DNA of 24,887 nt from Lachnospiraceae bacterium UBA7729 (GTDB lineage: Bacteria; Bacillota; Clostridia; Lachnospirales; Lachnospiraceae), in assembly GCA_002482005.1 (NCBI GenBank), contig DLFD01000022.1, positions 49,405 to 74,291 of the forward strand, in the 5' to 3' direction. Both the position numbers and the translations under genes were made by a program. The notes under the pieces were generated by a model. It was given only the letters and a program-made list of their open reading frames with translations. It had not been told where the DNA came from and did not search any database. Of the stretch, positions 14,273 through 22,268 are shown piece after piece (positions within the stretch are counted from its first letter, which is position 1; each line of letters opens with the position of its first letter).

Positions 14273-17200
14273 GTGGAACAGAGAATGAGTATGGGAAAGA
14301 CAGAGCGCAGCATACGGCGGCTGCTGGTCAGCCTGCTGCTGACGCTGACTATGGCAATGTGCCTTGTAGTCGCTTTTGGCGCCATGAAGGCATGGGCCGC
14401 GACGGGCAAAACGGTAACCATCGCGGTGGGGCAGACGGCAACCCTGAATGGAACGCACAGCAGTATGGCCAGCAGCGAAAGCTGGACATCCAGCGATACA
14501 TCTATTGCAACGGTGGCTGCAGTCGACAGCTACTCTGAGTCAAATGCGACGGTGACCGGTGTCAGCGCTGGTACAGCGACCATTACACATACTATCAGCA
14601 GCCTGTTTGGAAGTTCCACAGAAACATTTACTGTCATTGTCACCGGAGGAAGTTCCGGCGGCGAAGAGAATCCCGGCGGAGGAAGCTCTGGCGGCAACGG
14701 TTCCGGCACCGGCGGCAATACCGGCGGCGGAAATGAAGAACCGGCGGAACCGGCCCATGTGAAGTCCATCACGAACGATGGTCGGGTTGCCGACGAATAT
14801 ACGATCAGCCTGAATGTGAAGGGCCAGAGCAAAACGACTACCAGCACGACGACCGGCGAGACGACTACTTCCCCGTACGATATCCTTCTGGTGCTGGACA
14901 ATACGACGTCCATGCAGAGTACTTACGGCAGCACGACGAGACTGGCCGCCATGCAGTCGGCCGCTTCAGAATTTGTCAACGGACTGCCTGTATCTGAAAA
15001 TTCAAAAATTGCCATGATATCGTTTATCGTCGGGAACCGCCAGTCTCCGACAACGACCGATGTAGACTGGACGGCACTTTCCTCCGGGAAGAGCAGCGTG
15101 ATATCGGCAATCAACGGACTTACGGCACCAACTGTAACTTACGGATATGATACCTGCTTTACCCAGCCGCTGCAGACAGCTTCATCCATGATGGATGATG
15201 TTTCGAGCGATGGGAATAAGAGGTTTGTGGTGTTCTTCACAGACGGCTCCGCAGCAGAAACATTCAGTCAGATTCAAACTCTAGCTGGCAATGTGAAGAG
15301 CTATGCAGATGCTACATTCTCTATTGGTATTACACAATATGCCGGCGATGCAGACAAGGCATCAGCGCTGGCTACGAGCGGTAATTACTATGATGTAACA
15401 TCATCCGGAAATATGAGTTCTGCATTCAGCAACGCCCTGCAGACCATTACAAGCCAGACGACGGTTACAAAGGCTCCCATGACGGGTGTGACCATAAAGG
15501 ATACGCTCTCCGATTATGTGGAACTGAGCAATCCGGATGAGGAAAACAAGGGCGTGACCCTGACAGCAGATCCTGCAGACAGCAATGTTTCCATTGGAAG
15601 CGTAGAGGTTAGCGGCAAGGATGTAATGGTAACGCTGAGCGGGGACCTGACGGATGACACGGTCTACACGGTGAGTATCCCGGTCAAACCCAGCGAACAG
15701 GCGCATAGGGAAGCAAACGCGGCATCGGATTCTCCGAGCAAATTTGCATCCAATGCGTCCGCTTCCCTGACTTATCAGTATGGCTCAGAGGCGGCCAAGA
15801 CCTCCGCTTATACGGAAACTCCGCGGATCGCGGTGGCAAAGCAGTTTACACTGACTTATGATGCAAACGCGGGCGAGGATGAGGTAACGAACCTTCCGGA
15901 AGCCCAGACGGCAGCCTCGGATGGAAAGGTAACCGTTTCCGAGACGTCACCGACCCGTGAGGGATATACCTTCCTCGGCTGGAGCACAGACAGCAGCGCG
16001 ACAGAAGCAGATGCTGCGTACAGTGCGAACACTGAGGTTACACTCACAGCTGATACGACTCTGTATGCGGTATGGCAGATTAATACGCATACGGTAACAT
16101 TTAACGTGCAGGGCCATGGAACAGCTCCGGAAGCCCAGACTGTAAACCATAACGGAACGGCCACCAGACCTGAGACTGACCCGGCCGCGAACGGATATAC
16201 ATTCGGCGGATGGTACACGGATGCGGAGTGCACGAACGAGTATAGCTTCGAAACTCCGGTGACAGAAGATATCACTGTATTTGCAAAGTGGACACCGGCA
16301 GAGTATACGATCTCTTATAATCTTGACGGCGGTTTACTGGCGGACGGCGTAACAAATCCGGTCACGTACACGATTGAGAGCGATGACATCACCCTGAGCA
16401 ATCCGACAAAGGAAGGGTATACATTCACCGGATGGACAGGGACAGATGTTACAGAAGCATCTCAGAATGTAACAATAGCGAAAGGCTCAACAGGGAACCG
16501 GACCTATACTGCAGCCTGGGAAGTAGCAGAAGCGTCTTACACGGTCAGACATTATCTTCAGAATCTGGAGAATGACGAATACACGGAGAAAGCAGAAGAC
16601 GCGCAGACGCTAACTGGAAAAATTGGGGAGCAGACGACTGCTGAAGCTAAGACCTATGAAGGATTTACGATGGTCAATCTTGTGCAGAAGACGATTCCTG
16701 CGAGTGGAAGTACTACTGTTCCGGTCTATTATGACCGAAACAAGCATACGGTAACCTATACCGTGACCGGAGACGCGCCGTCTGACAGTGCAGCTCCTGC
16801 CGGCGGAACCTACAAATACGGCGCATCCGTGAGTGTTGCAGACGATCCGACTTCCACACAGACAACGAAGGGTGACCTGCAGGGCACCTGGACATTCAGC
16901 GGCTGGACGACAACCGATGTATCTGTCACAGATGGCTCGTTCACCATGCCGGACAGAGATGTGACCTTTACCGGATCCTGGACTTTCACGGAGACAGGTA
17001 AGTACAGTGTTTCCTACATTGTCAATGGAGATGAAAAGCCTTCTGATTATGTTGAACAGAATGGTCCGAAGAATCAGTATGCAGGAACAGTGCTTGACAT
17101 GCCTAACGATTTGACCACTGCAGCAACGGCGAATGCAGCCGGTGTGCCGGGCAGCTGGTCCTTCAGCGGCTGGACCATCACATCGCCGGATGGCCTGACT

Positions 17201-19243
17201 GCGAACGCGGACGGCACGTACATCATGCCGGATTCTGATGTGACGATCACAGGCAGCTGGACATTTACGCCGGGCACTTATAAGGTCATATGGAAAAACG
17301 AGGACGGAACTGTACTTGAGACAGATACCGGCGTCGCTTACAACGCAGAACCTGAGTACAATGGAGGTACTCCGACTAAGGCAGAGGACGAGACAAACAC
17401 CTATACATTTACGGGCTGGACGCCGGAAACTTCACCGGTAACCGAGGATGTTACCTACACAGCAGTCTTTAGTTCAGTGCCGAAGACCGTATATAATACG
17501 GTCACCTTTGACTCTGACGGCGGCAGCGCGGTAGATCCGCAGACGGTTGCAGCAGATGCGACCGCAACCGAGCCGGCGGCACCGACAAGAGATGGCTACA
17601 CGTTCAAGGGCTGGACGCTGAACGGTTCGTCTTATGACTTCAGCACTCCTGTCACGGGCAACATCACGCTGGTGGCCCAGTGGGAGCAGAACCAGACGCC
17701 GGATCCTGAGCCAGACCCGGATCCGCAGCCGCAGCCAGACCCGGGCTATACCATTGACACAACGCAGAAGAGCCATACTTATGAGATCTACCAGATCTTC
17801 ACCGGTAATTATACGGAGAAGGACGGCAAGGCGATTCTGACGGACCTTGTCTGGGGCGAGAACGGAAAGAGCAACGATGAAGCGAATCCGGCAGTAGTCG
17901 GGCAGCCGGTTCCGGAGGAAATTATCAATGCGTTGAAAGCTCTGACAGGCGGTGAGGTCGAGCCTTCTGATAAGAAAAAGCTTGCCGAGATCGAGAAATA
18001 CGTCAATATGTCGCAGTCCACAAACTATCCGAAGACAGTTGCGTCCCAGAACGGGGAGAGTGCAAGTATCACGGGCCTTCCCGCCGGCTACTACCTGATC
18101 AAGGACAAGGACGGCTCGCAGACTGGAAAAGATGATTCCTATACGCTCTACATCACGCAGATCGTCAAGGATTACACCATTCAGCCCAAGTCCGTGAAGC
18201 CGACCGTAGACAAGCAGGTTTCGGACGACGATGAGAGCGACACAACATCCTCAGAAAATGCGACAAACAAGAATCCGGGAAGTGGCTGGTACGAGACAGC
18301 GGACCATGCCATCGGAGAGACCTTCCAGTTCCGTCTGATCGCGACGCTTCCGGCATCGACGCACTACGCAGACTACAGCGCCTACAAGCTGGTATTCACC
18401 GATACCATGTCTGACGGCGTGACATTTGACAGCATTGCAAGCGTAAGCGTAAACGGCACAGCGGTTTCTGACGGCGGATATTCCACCACAGCAACGACTG
18501 GTCAGGCAGGTGGAAGCTGGACGCTGACCATTAATGATGTGAAGTCGGTGCAGAGCGATCTGTCGAATGGTGCGGTCGTGACAGTGGTCTACAATGCCCA
18601 CCTGAACGAGAACGCAATTGTCCACAAGGCAGGGGCAGATTCTACCGATACGAACAAGAACACGGTGTCGCTCCAGTACTCCAATAATCCGAATACGGAT
18701 CACGGCGGGGACATGGGCAAGACGGCATCCGATACGGTCTGGGTCTTCACTTATGAAGTGGATAATACCAAGAAGAAGAACAGCAAAGACGGCGATGCTC
18801 TTCCAGGCGCAGGCTTCAGATTGTATGACAGCAACGGAAGCGAGATTGCGCTGACCTACAACGGGACGAAGGGTGCTTACCTTCCGGCAGCAGCCGGAGC
18901 TGCAGGTGCTGAGATGAAGTCCGGCGCTGATGGTAAGTTCAACATCATCGGTCTTGACGCGGGCACTTACACGCTGAAGGAGACCAAGACGCCTGACGGC
19001 TACAACAAGTGCGCTGACACGACGGTTACCATCAGTGCAAGCCACAGCGAGAACAATGACACGACCACTGCGAAGCTGGATCTTGGATCGAGCAATACGG
19101 ACAACACGATCATCAACAATTCCGGCACCGCACTTCCTTCCACCGGCGGCATCGGCACGAGAATCTTCTACATCCTCGGCACGATCCTAGTCCTCGGTGC
19201 AGGAGTGGTGCTAGTCTCCAGACGCCGCAGCAGAGATAACTAA
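14273..19243 (+). CDS. Giant vWFA-containing LPSTG adhesin with C-terminal pilin module
   Basis: A 1656-aa secreted wall protein, probably the pilus tip. Order: signal peptide (about 10-42); Ig-like Big_2-type domain (about 45-125); Gly/Ser/Asn linker; vWFA domain (about 200-400) with the MIDAS-like DNTTSM at 209-214 (Thr in place of the first canonical Ser) and FFTDGSAAE; a series of InlB/Flg_new-type repeats with GYTFxGW and xAxW motifs (about 525-1145) interspersed with one MucBP-like stretch; a TPDPEPDPDPQPQPDP linker; then a full pilin-like module (HTYEIYQIFTGNY, KPTVDKQV, YTLKETKTPDGYN) and LPSTG at 1613-1617. The GTG at 14273 is preferred because AGGAG lies four bases upstream; ATG 14285 is the alternative and a TTG at 14249 is unlikely. 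The vWFA domain suggests metal-dependent host binding (inference). Confidence 0.9.
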   Translation: MEQRMSMGKTERSIRRLLVSLLLTLTMAMCLVVAFGAMKAWAATGKTVTIAVGQTATLNGTHSSMASSESWTSSDTSIATVAAVDSYSESNATVTGVSAGTATITHTISSLFGSSTETFTVIVTGGSSGGEENPGGGSSGGNGSGTGGNTGGGNEEPAEPAHVKSITNDGRVADEYTISLNVKGQSKTTTSTTTGETTTSPYDILLVLDNTTSMQSTYGSTTRLAAMQSAASEFVNGLPVSENSKIAMISFIVGNRQSPTTTDVDWTALSSGKSSVISAINGLTAPTVTYGYDTCFTQPLQTASSMMDDVSSDGNKRFVVFFTDGSAAETFSQIQTLAGNVKSYADATFSIGITQYAGDADKASALATSGNYYDVTSSGNMSSAFSNALQTITSQTTVTKAPMTGVTIKDTLSDYVELSNPDEENKGVTLTADPADSNVSIGSVEVSGKDVMVTLSGDLTDDTVYTVSIPVKPSEQAHREANAASDSPSKFASNASASLTYQYGSEAAKTSAYTETPRIAVAKQFTLTYDANAGEDEVTNLPEAQTAASDGKVTVSETSPTREGYTFLGWSTDSSATEADAAYSANTEVTLTADTTLYAVWQINTHTVTFNVQGHGTAPEAQTVNHNGTATRPETDPAANGYTFGGWYTDAECTNEYSFETPVTEDITVFAKWTPAEYTISYNLDGGLLADGVTNPVTYTIESDDITLSNPTKEGYTFTGWTGTDVTEASQNVTIAKGSTGNRTYTAAWEVAEASYTVRHYLQNLENDEYTEKAEDAQTLTGKIGEQTTAEAKTYEGFTMVNLVQKTIPASGSTTVPVYYDRNKHTVTYTVTGDAPSDSAAPAGGTYKYGASVSVADDPTSTQTTKGDLQGTWTFSGWTTTDVSVTDGSFTMPDRDVTFTGSWTFTETGKYSVSYIVNGDEKPSDYVEQNGPKNQYAGTVLDMPNDLTTAATANAAGVPGSWSFSGWTITSPDGLTANADGTYIMPDSDVTITGSWTFTPGTYKVIWKNEDGTVLETDTGVAYNAEPEYNGGTPTKAEDETNTYTFTGWTPETSPVTEDVTYTAVFSSVPKTVYNTVTFDSDGGSAVDPQTVAADATATEPAAPTRDGYTFKGWTLNGSSYDFSTPVTGNITLVAQWEQNQTPDPEPDPDPQPQPDPGYTIDTTQKSHTYEIYQIFTGNYTEKDGKAILTDLVWGENGKSNDEANPAVVGQPVPEEIINALKALTGGEVEPSDKKKLAEIEKYVNMSQSTNYPKTVASQNGESASITGLPAGYYLIKDKDGSQTGKDDSYTLYITQIVKDYTIQPKSVKPTVDKQVSDDDESDTTSSENATNKNPGSGWYETADHAIGETFQFRLIATLPASTHYADYSAYKLVFTDTMSDGVTFDSIASVSVNGTAVSDGGYSTTATTGQAGGSWTLTINDVKSVQSDLSNGAVVTVVYNAHLNENAIVHKAGADSTDTNKNTVSLQYSNNPNTDHGGDMGKTASDTVWVFTYEVDNTKKKNSKDGDALPGAGFRLYDSNGSEIALTYNGTKGAYLPAAAGAAGAEMKSGADGKFNIIGLDAGTYTLKETKTPDGYNKCADTTVTISASHSENNDTTTAKLDLGSSNTDNTIINNSGTALPSTGGIGTRIFYILGTILVLGAGVVLVSRRRSRDN

Positions 19244-19300
19244 TGCGGAAGTGGATACAGGCACGAACATGATGAAAGAAACAGGTTAGACAGAGAAACT

Positions 19301-19340
19301 GCAGAACCGCTCCCCGGAGTCTGGGAGCGGTTTCTGCATG
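19301..19340 (+). terminator. Probable terminator of the pilus cluster
   Basis: GCAGAA-CCGCTCCC (19301-19314) pairs with GGGAGCGG-TTTCTGC (19323-19337) with one bulged base. The 8-bp core stem is followed by TTTCT, a short T-tract that is itself part of the longer stem. It lies 57 bp after the vWFA adhesin stop. Confidence 0.75.
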
Positions 19341-19482
19341 GCATCATATTCTACAGCAGATATGCCGCCTGTAACTTTTCTCACCGAAAAAGGTCGTCCA
19401 AAGTATAAAGCTTTACGGCTTCTTTCAGATTGTCCTTAAATCTTCTGAAAAGTTCTACAGGGATGACTGTGGATACTGTGAT

Positions 19483-20091
19483 ATGGCTTTTCAGGCTTTG
19501 GAGGAACTTAAGAGTGCCGACCCGGAGTATGCAAAAATTCCTTTCAGGAAAGTAGAGGAAACACAAGACCCGGACTATGCTGTCTTCAGGCACGAAGATA
19601 ATCAGAAGTGGTTTGCTGTCATCATGAATGTCAGGCGGAGCAGACTCGGGCTGATGGGTGATGATTTCACGGATATCCTGAATGTGAAGGTCGATGACCT
19701 TTTGTACCGGGACTTTCTGCTTCAGCAGAAGGGATATCTTCCGGGATATCATTTTGCAAGAGGAAAATGGGTCTCGGTCCTTCTTGATGGTACGGTGCCG
19801 CTGGAGAATATCTTGCCGTTGATCGATGCAAGCTATCAGACTACCGTCTATATGTATGTTGCAGCACCGGTGTCGGCTGTTCTGTATCAGTGCACTGTAA
19901 CAGATACAGATCAGCCCTGTGATTTCGACAATGGAAAGCTTACAGTCCGGAAGCTGATGCGCATTCGCCTGGAGAGAAGATATGGGGTTGGGGAATTTAC
20001 TTTTGAGCGATTGAAAGAAGCATTCGGAATCTATGCAGTGCGTGGACCGAGAGGCATTCCGAACAGTCTTCATGAAGAACTAAACAGATAG
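19483..20091 (+). CDS. MmcQ/YjbR-family protein with EVE-like C-terminal part, probably internally deleted
   Basis: A 202-aa cytoplasmic protein. Residues about 28-120 (PDYAVFRHEDNQKWFAV, LPGYHFARGKWVSVLLDG, IDASYQTT) are the MmcQ/YjbR fold, a small domain often annotated as DNA-binding but without established function. Residues 121-202 (VYMYVAAPVSAVLYQC, LMRIRLERRY, YAVRGPRGIPNSL) resemble the second half of an EVE/PUA-like domain. The linker and first strands of that second domain seem absent at the TT-VYMYV junction. The start is uncertain: ATG 19483 lacks a good ribosome binding site and the frame is open upstream to about 19374 (reading SIKLYGFFQIVLKSSEKFY), so the N-terminus may also be remodelled. 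No operon partner. Confidence 0.75.
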   Translation: MAFQALEELKSADPEYAKIPFRKVEETQDPDYAVFRHEDNQKWFAVIMNVRRSRLGLMGDDFTDILNVKVDDLLYRDFLLQQKGYLPGYHFARGKWVSVLLDGTVPLENILPLIDASYQTTVYMYVAAPVSAVLYQCTVTDTDQPCDFDNGKLTVRKLMRIRLERRYGVGEFTFERLKEAFGIYAVRGPRGIPNSLHEELNR

Positions 20092-20181
20092 TAAGCTGGA
20101 CAGGCCTCAGGTCTCTTTTTTTGAGGGTATGGGCTATTCCGAGAAGGAGGGCCCTTTTCAGAGAGGGAGGAGGCGTCCGCA

Positions 20182-20640
20182 GTGAATATCAGAGAATTTC
20201 AGCTTTATATGCAGTCGCCTCCGCAGACACCGCACCGGAAGTACATTTTCTTCGTGAACGATGAAGACCTTGCGGCAAACATTGCCTACTGCGGGTACGG
20301 ATCACAGGCAATCATGGACAAACCTAAGGATGGCTTCTTTACGGCTGACAGTTTCATTTCCTATATGGGAGAACTGGACCGGCAGCTGATCGAGGAAGGA
20401 AGAGGGACGGACCGGATCCAGTACGTGTATGTACTCTCCTGCAGCAAATGGAACAGCGACAGGATCGAGCAGTGCCTGAGGGATGAAGACCTGCCCGTGA
20501 TCGGCGACTGGCCTCTTTTCAAGGATAAGGACTATCTGGCTTGTCTTCCAGTCCTTCAATCTTTTTTCCAACAAAACAGCTCTCCAGAATGTTATGTCTG
20601 GTCTGACGATCGCCCGGGGAGTGCCAAAGAAGGAAGCTGA
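20182..20640 (+). CDS. Uncharacterised protein, possible primase/helicase N-terminal fragment, 3' end chimeric
   Basis: A 152-aa frame starting at GTG 20182 with AGGAGG eight bases upstream, so it is probably translated. Residues 1-118 (KYIFFVNDEDLAANIAYC, SQAIMDKPKDGFFTADSF, YVYVLSCSKWNSDRIEQCL) look like a genuine protein and recall the N-terminal region of mobile-element primase/helicase proteins, but this recognition is weak. From about 20540 the DNA is that of a GlnQ-type ATPase in another frame, so the last 33 residues (LPVLQSFFQQNSS...) are out-of-frame translation. It is thus a truncated gene joined to a second truncated gene. Confidence 0.55.
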   Translation: MNIREFQLYMQSPPQTPHRKYIFFVNDEDLAANIAYCGYGSQAIMDKPKDGFFTADSFISYMGELDRQLIEEGRGTDRIQYVYVLSCSKWNSDRIEQCLRDEDLPVIGDWPLFKDKDYLACLPVLQSFFQQNSSPECYVWSDDRPGSAKEGS

Positions 20641-20980
20641 GGATCGCTCCTTTGAGATGCTGCGTAAGGTGGGTATGGAGGAGAGAGCCTTGTACTATCC
20701 GGCACAGCTGTCCGGCGGCCAGCAGCAGAGAGTGGCGATCGCAAGGGCGATCGCTGTCAGCCCCAAGGTCGTGCTATTCGATGAACCGACTTCCGCACTT
20801 GATCCGGAGCTGACGGGAGAAGTCCTTGACGTCATGAAGAAACTTTCCGACGATGGGACGACGATGGTCGTGGCCACACACGAGATGAAGTTTGCTCAGG
20901 ATGTTGCGAATCAGGTGGTGCTTATGGACAAGGGCGTCATCGTAGAGCAGAACACTGCCAGAGGCTTTTTATTGAGATAA
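20540..20980 (+). pseudogene. 3' fragment of polar amino-acid ABC transporter ATPase (GlnQ-type)
   Basis: The frame reads LVFQSFNLFSNKTALQNV from 20540, then the signature LSGGQQQRVAIARA, Walker B VVLFDEPTSALDP and the switch histidine in VVATHEMKFA. The first 80-90 residues including Walker A are missing, replaced by an unrelated gene. The end is also abnormal: after VIVEQNTA the sequence goes to RGFLLR and stop, about 15 residues shorter than usual. The ATG at 20594 could start a 128-aa product but it could not bind ATP normally. Substrate-binding and permease genes are absent here. Confidence 0.88.
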
Positions 20981-20986
20981 CAAAGG

Positions 20987-21014
20987 CGGCCGGGGGAAAT
21001 TCCCCGGCCGTTTT
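20987..21014 (+). terminator. Rho-independent terminator after glnQ fragment
   Basis: A perfect 9-bp GC stem CGGCCGGGG (20987-20995) / CCCCGGCCG (21002-21010), six-base loop, followed by TTTT. The surviving terminator suggests the true 3' end of the ancestral operon is retained. Confidence 0.88.
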
Positions 21015-21030
21015 CGCTATACTCTATCGC

Positions 21031-21192
21031 TTACCCCTGTCTTTTACGAGTCGGGCAGTTGATCCGAGCCTGAATGTCCAGCATGCATTCATCCCGAGGG
21101 ATGCTGGCATCGCAGAACCGGACATCCTGACCATCCTTGTGTATCATTATGGACATGATGGTCCACGACTTTGAAATTGCTCCAACTGGCAT
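21031..21192 (-). CDS. Hypothetical 53-aa protein
   Basis: A minus-strand frame from ATG 21192 to TAA 21031, with GGAGG seven bases upstream of the ATG. The product (MPVGAISKSWTIMSIM..., later DVRFCDASIPRDEC) is not recognised. It has no signal peptide or strong membrane segment. The frame stays open upstream to about 21309 and runs into a decayed transposase N-terminus, so it may instead be the tail of a chimeric remnant. Expression is uncertain. Confidence 0.3.
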   Translation of the reverse strand: MPVGAISKSWTIMSIMIHKDGQDVRFCDASIPRDECMLDIQARINCPTRKRQG

Positions 21193-21237
21193 AACGATAC
21201 CTCCAAGATCGTAGATGTGAAAGTTATCTACTAAAAC

Positions 21238-21371
21238 TTCCTCCTTCTGAGCATTGCATCTGCGAAGCAGCTTGCCGACACCAAACCTGGTAAAAAAGAA
21301 GAAATCGCATTAAAAAGATCCTGTCCGTCCTGATCCTGTGGTAAACTTGAGTTGGGTATAGAAACCTCCTT
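21238..21371 (-). mobile_element. Decayed IS4-type transposase N-terminus with its ribosome binding site
   Basis: On the minus strand AAGGAGG (21365-21371) precedes ATA CCC AAC TCA; the ATA (21357-21359) sits where an ATG start would be expected. The frame reads PNSSLPQDQDGQDLFNAISSFL, then after a frameshift TRFGVGKLLRRCNAQKE, which resembles the N-terminus of IS4-type transposases of Clostridia (from memory). Beyond about 21238 the sequence is unrelated. It could be the same IS family as the fragment at 4693-5268, of which it would supply the missing N-terminus. Start loss, frameshift and truncation make it inactive. Confidence 0.5.
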
Positions 21372-21398
21372 GTGTGTATTTGTTTCTCGTCAACTCAA
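21347..21398. repeat. Inverted repeat TTGAGTTG / CAACTCAA
   Basis: TTGAGTTG at 21347-21354 and CAACTCAA at 21391-21398 form a perfect 8-bp inverted repeat flanking the transposase ribosome binding site on the minus strand. Just outside, a minus-strand TATAAT (21398-21403) may be the old promoter's -10. It could be a hairpin that shields the transposase start, a common IS self-regulation device (inference). Confidence 0.45.
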
Positions 21399-21408
21399 TT
21401 ATACCAAG

Positions 21409-21749
21409 GCTCAGGGAAAGGGCTCCGTCACATTCTCCCATGTGTCCTTTCACTATCCGGGGCGTGAGGAGCCTGTCCTCACGGATGTGAACCCGGACGT
21501 GCGGCCGGGCGAGATGCTGGTACTGATCCGGGGCCGGCAAGACGACAGTCATCAACCTGCTGATGCGCTTCTACGATGCGGACAGCGGTGAGATCCTGCT
21601 GGACGGGGAGAATATCCATGATATTGCGGTGGATGATCTGAGACGGTCGGTCGGGATCGTCCTTCAGGATACTCTTCTCGAATACGGTTCGGGCAAACCT
21701 GACCTATGCAGATGCCGTGCATGGAGAAAAAGATTCCGGAGGTACTTCG
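21409..21749 (+). pseudogene. Fragment of ABC exporter nucleotide-binding domain, two frameshifts
   Basis: The start reads GKGSVTFSHVSFHYPG and VLTDVNPDVRPGEMLVLI, typical of the beginning of an MsbA/MDR-like exporter ATPase domain. At Walker A (about 21533) the frame shifts and bases are lost: the next frame gives GAGKTTVINLLMRFYDA without the leading G-P-T. A second shift near 21685 moves from VGIVLQDTLLE to TVRANLTYADAVHGEKD. The transmembrane domain before it and the signature and Walker B after it are missing. The third frame runs straight into the DUF3592-like gene. Confidence 0.88.
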
Positions 21750-22169
21750 ATGATGCTCGATATGATACTGATAACCGGATTCACATTTCTGGGGATCATG
21801 GGGATCTGGATCGCCAGAGACGATCTGACCTGCAGAAAGAGATTCACCGAGACGGTCGAGGGCGAGATCATCCATACGACCATGACCCATCATGCCGGCG
21901 GCAACCGGATGCTGGCAAAATTCCGCTATACCTACGGCGGTCAGACATACGAGGCAATGGCGGAGGATGAATTCCCGAAAGAATGGCTGAAGGAGCACCC
22001 GGTAAGCGAGGGGCTGAAGCTGGACATCTTCGTGAACCCGAAGAAGCCGAAGGAGATCCGGCTGCAGAACCAGAACGAGACCTTCATGGGGATCGTGCTT
22101 CTTGTCTTCGGTCTCTTTCTGCTCCTGGCGGCAGGAGCGGACCTTGTCAGCGTGATCCGGTCAATCTGA
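21750..22169 (+). CDS. DUF3592-like small membrane protein
   Basis: A 139-aa protein with an N-terminal transmembrane helix (about 4-22, MILITGFTFLGIMGIWIA), a short extracytoplasmic beta domain (KFRYTYGGQTYEA, LDIFVNPKKPKEIRL) and a C-terminal transmembrane helix (about 117-135). The pattern of a YxYxGxxY motif followed by VxxNPKxP matches DUF3592-type proteins of unknown function. ATG 21750 (or 21753) was chosen because GGAGG lies seven bases upstream; the same frame is open further 5' only because an ABC exporter remnant is fused to it. It has its own terminator. No promoter was identified. Confidence 0.8.
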   Translation: MMLDMILITGFTFLGIMGIWIARDDLTCRKRFTETVEGEIIHTTMTHHAGGNRMLAKFRYTYGGQTYEAMAEDEFPKEWLKEHPVSEGLKLDIFVNPKKPKEIRLQNQNETFMGIVLLVFGLFLLLAAGADLVSVIRSI

Positions 22170-22186
22170 ATATATCAGGACATTGG

Positions 22187-22222
22187 CCCCGCCGGTGCAG
22201 CAGCCGGCGGGGTTATTCTGTC
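22187..22222 (+). terminator. Terminator after DUF3592-like gene
   Basis: A perfect 9-bp stem CCCCGCCGG (22187-22195) / CCGGCGGGG (22204-22212), eight-base loop, followed by TTATTCTGTCCTT. The T-tract is interrupted but the stem is strong. Confidence 0.8.
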
Positions 22223-22268
22223 CTTGCAGCTGTCTTTCCGTGGAGAACCGCATCTTTCTTCAGGAATA

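Noticed and set aside
19381..20073. Minus-strand 230-aa ORF opposite the MmcQ/YjbR gene
   Set aside because: The plus strand has recognisable domain motifs. The minus C-terminus (EAVKLYTLDDLFR) looks protein-like, but there is no ribosome binding site or recognised domain.
20092..20130. T-rich stretch after the MmcQ/YjbR gene as terminator
   Set aside because: Seven Ts are present but only a 3-bp to 5-bp stem can be drawn, too weak to call.
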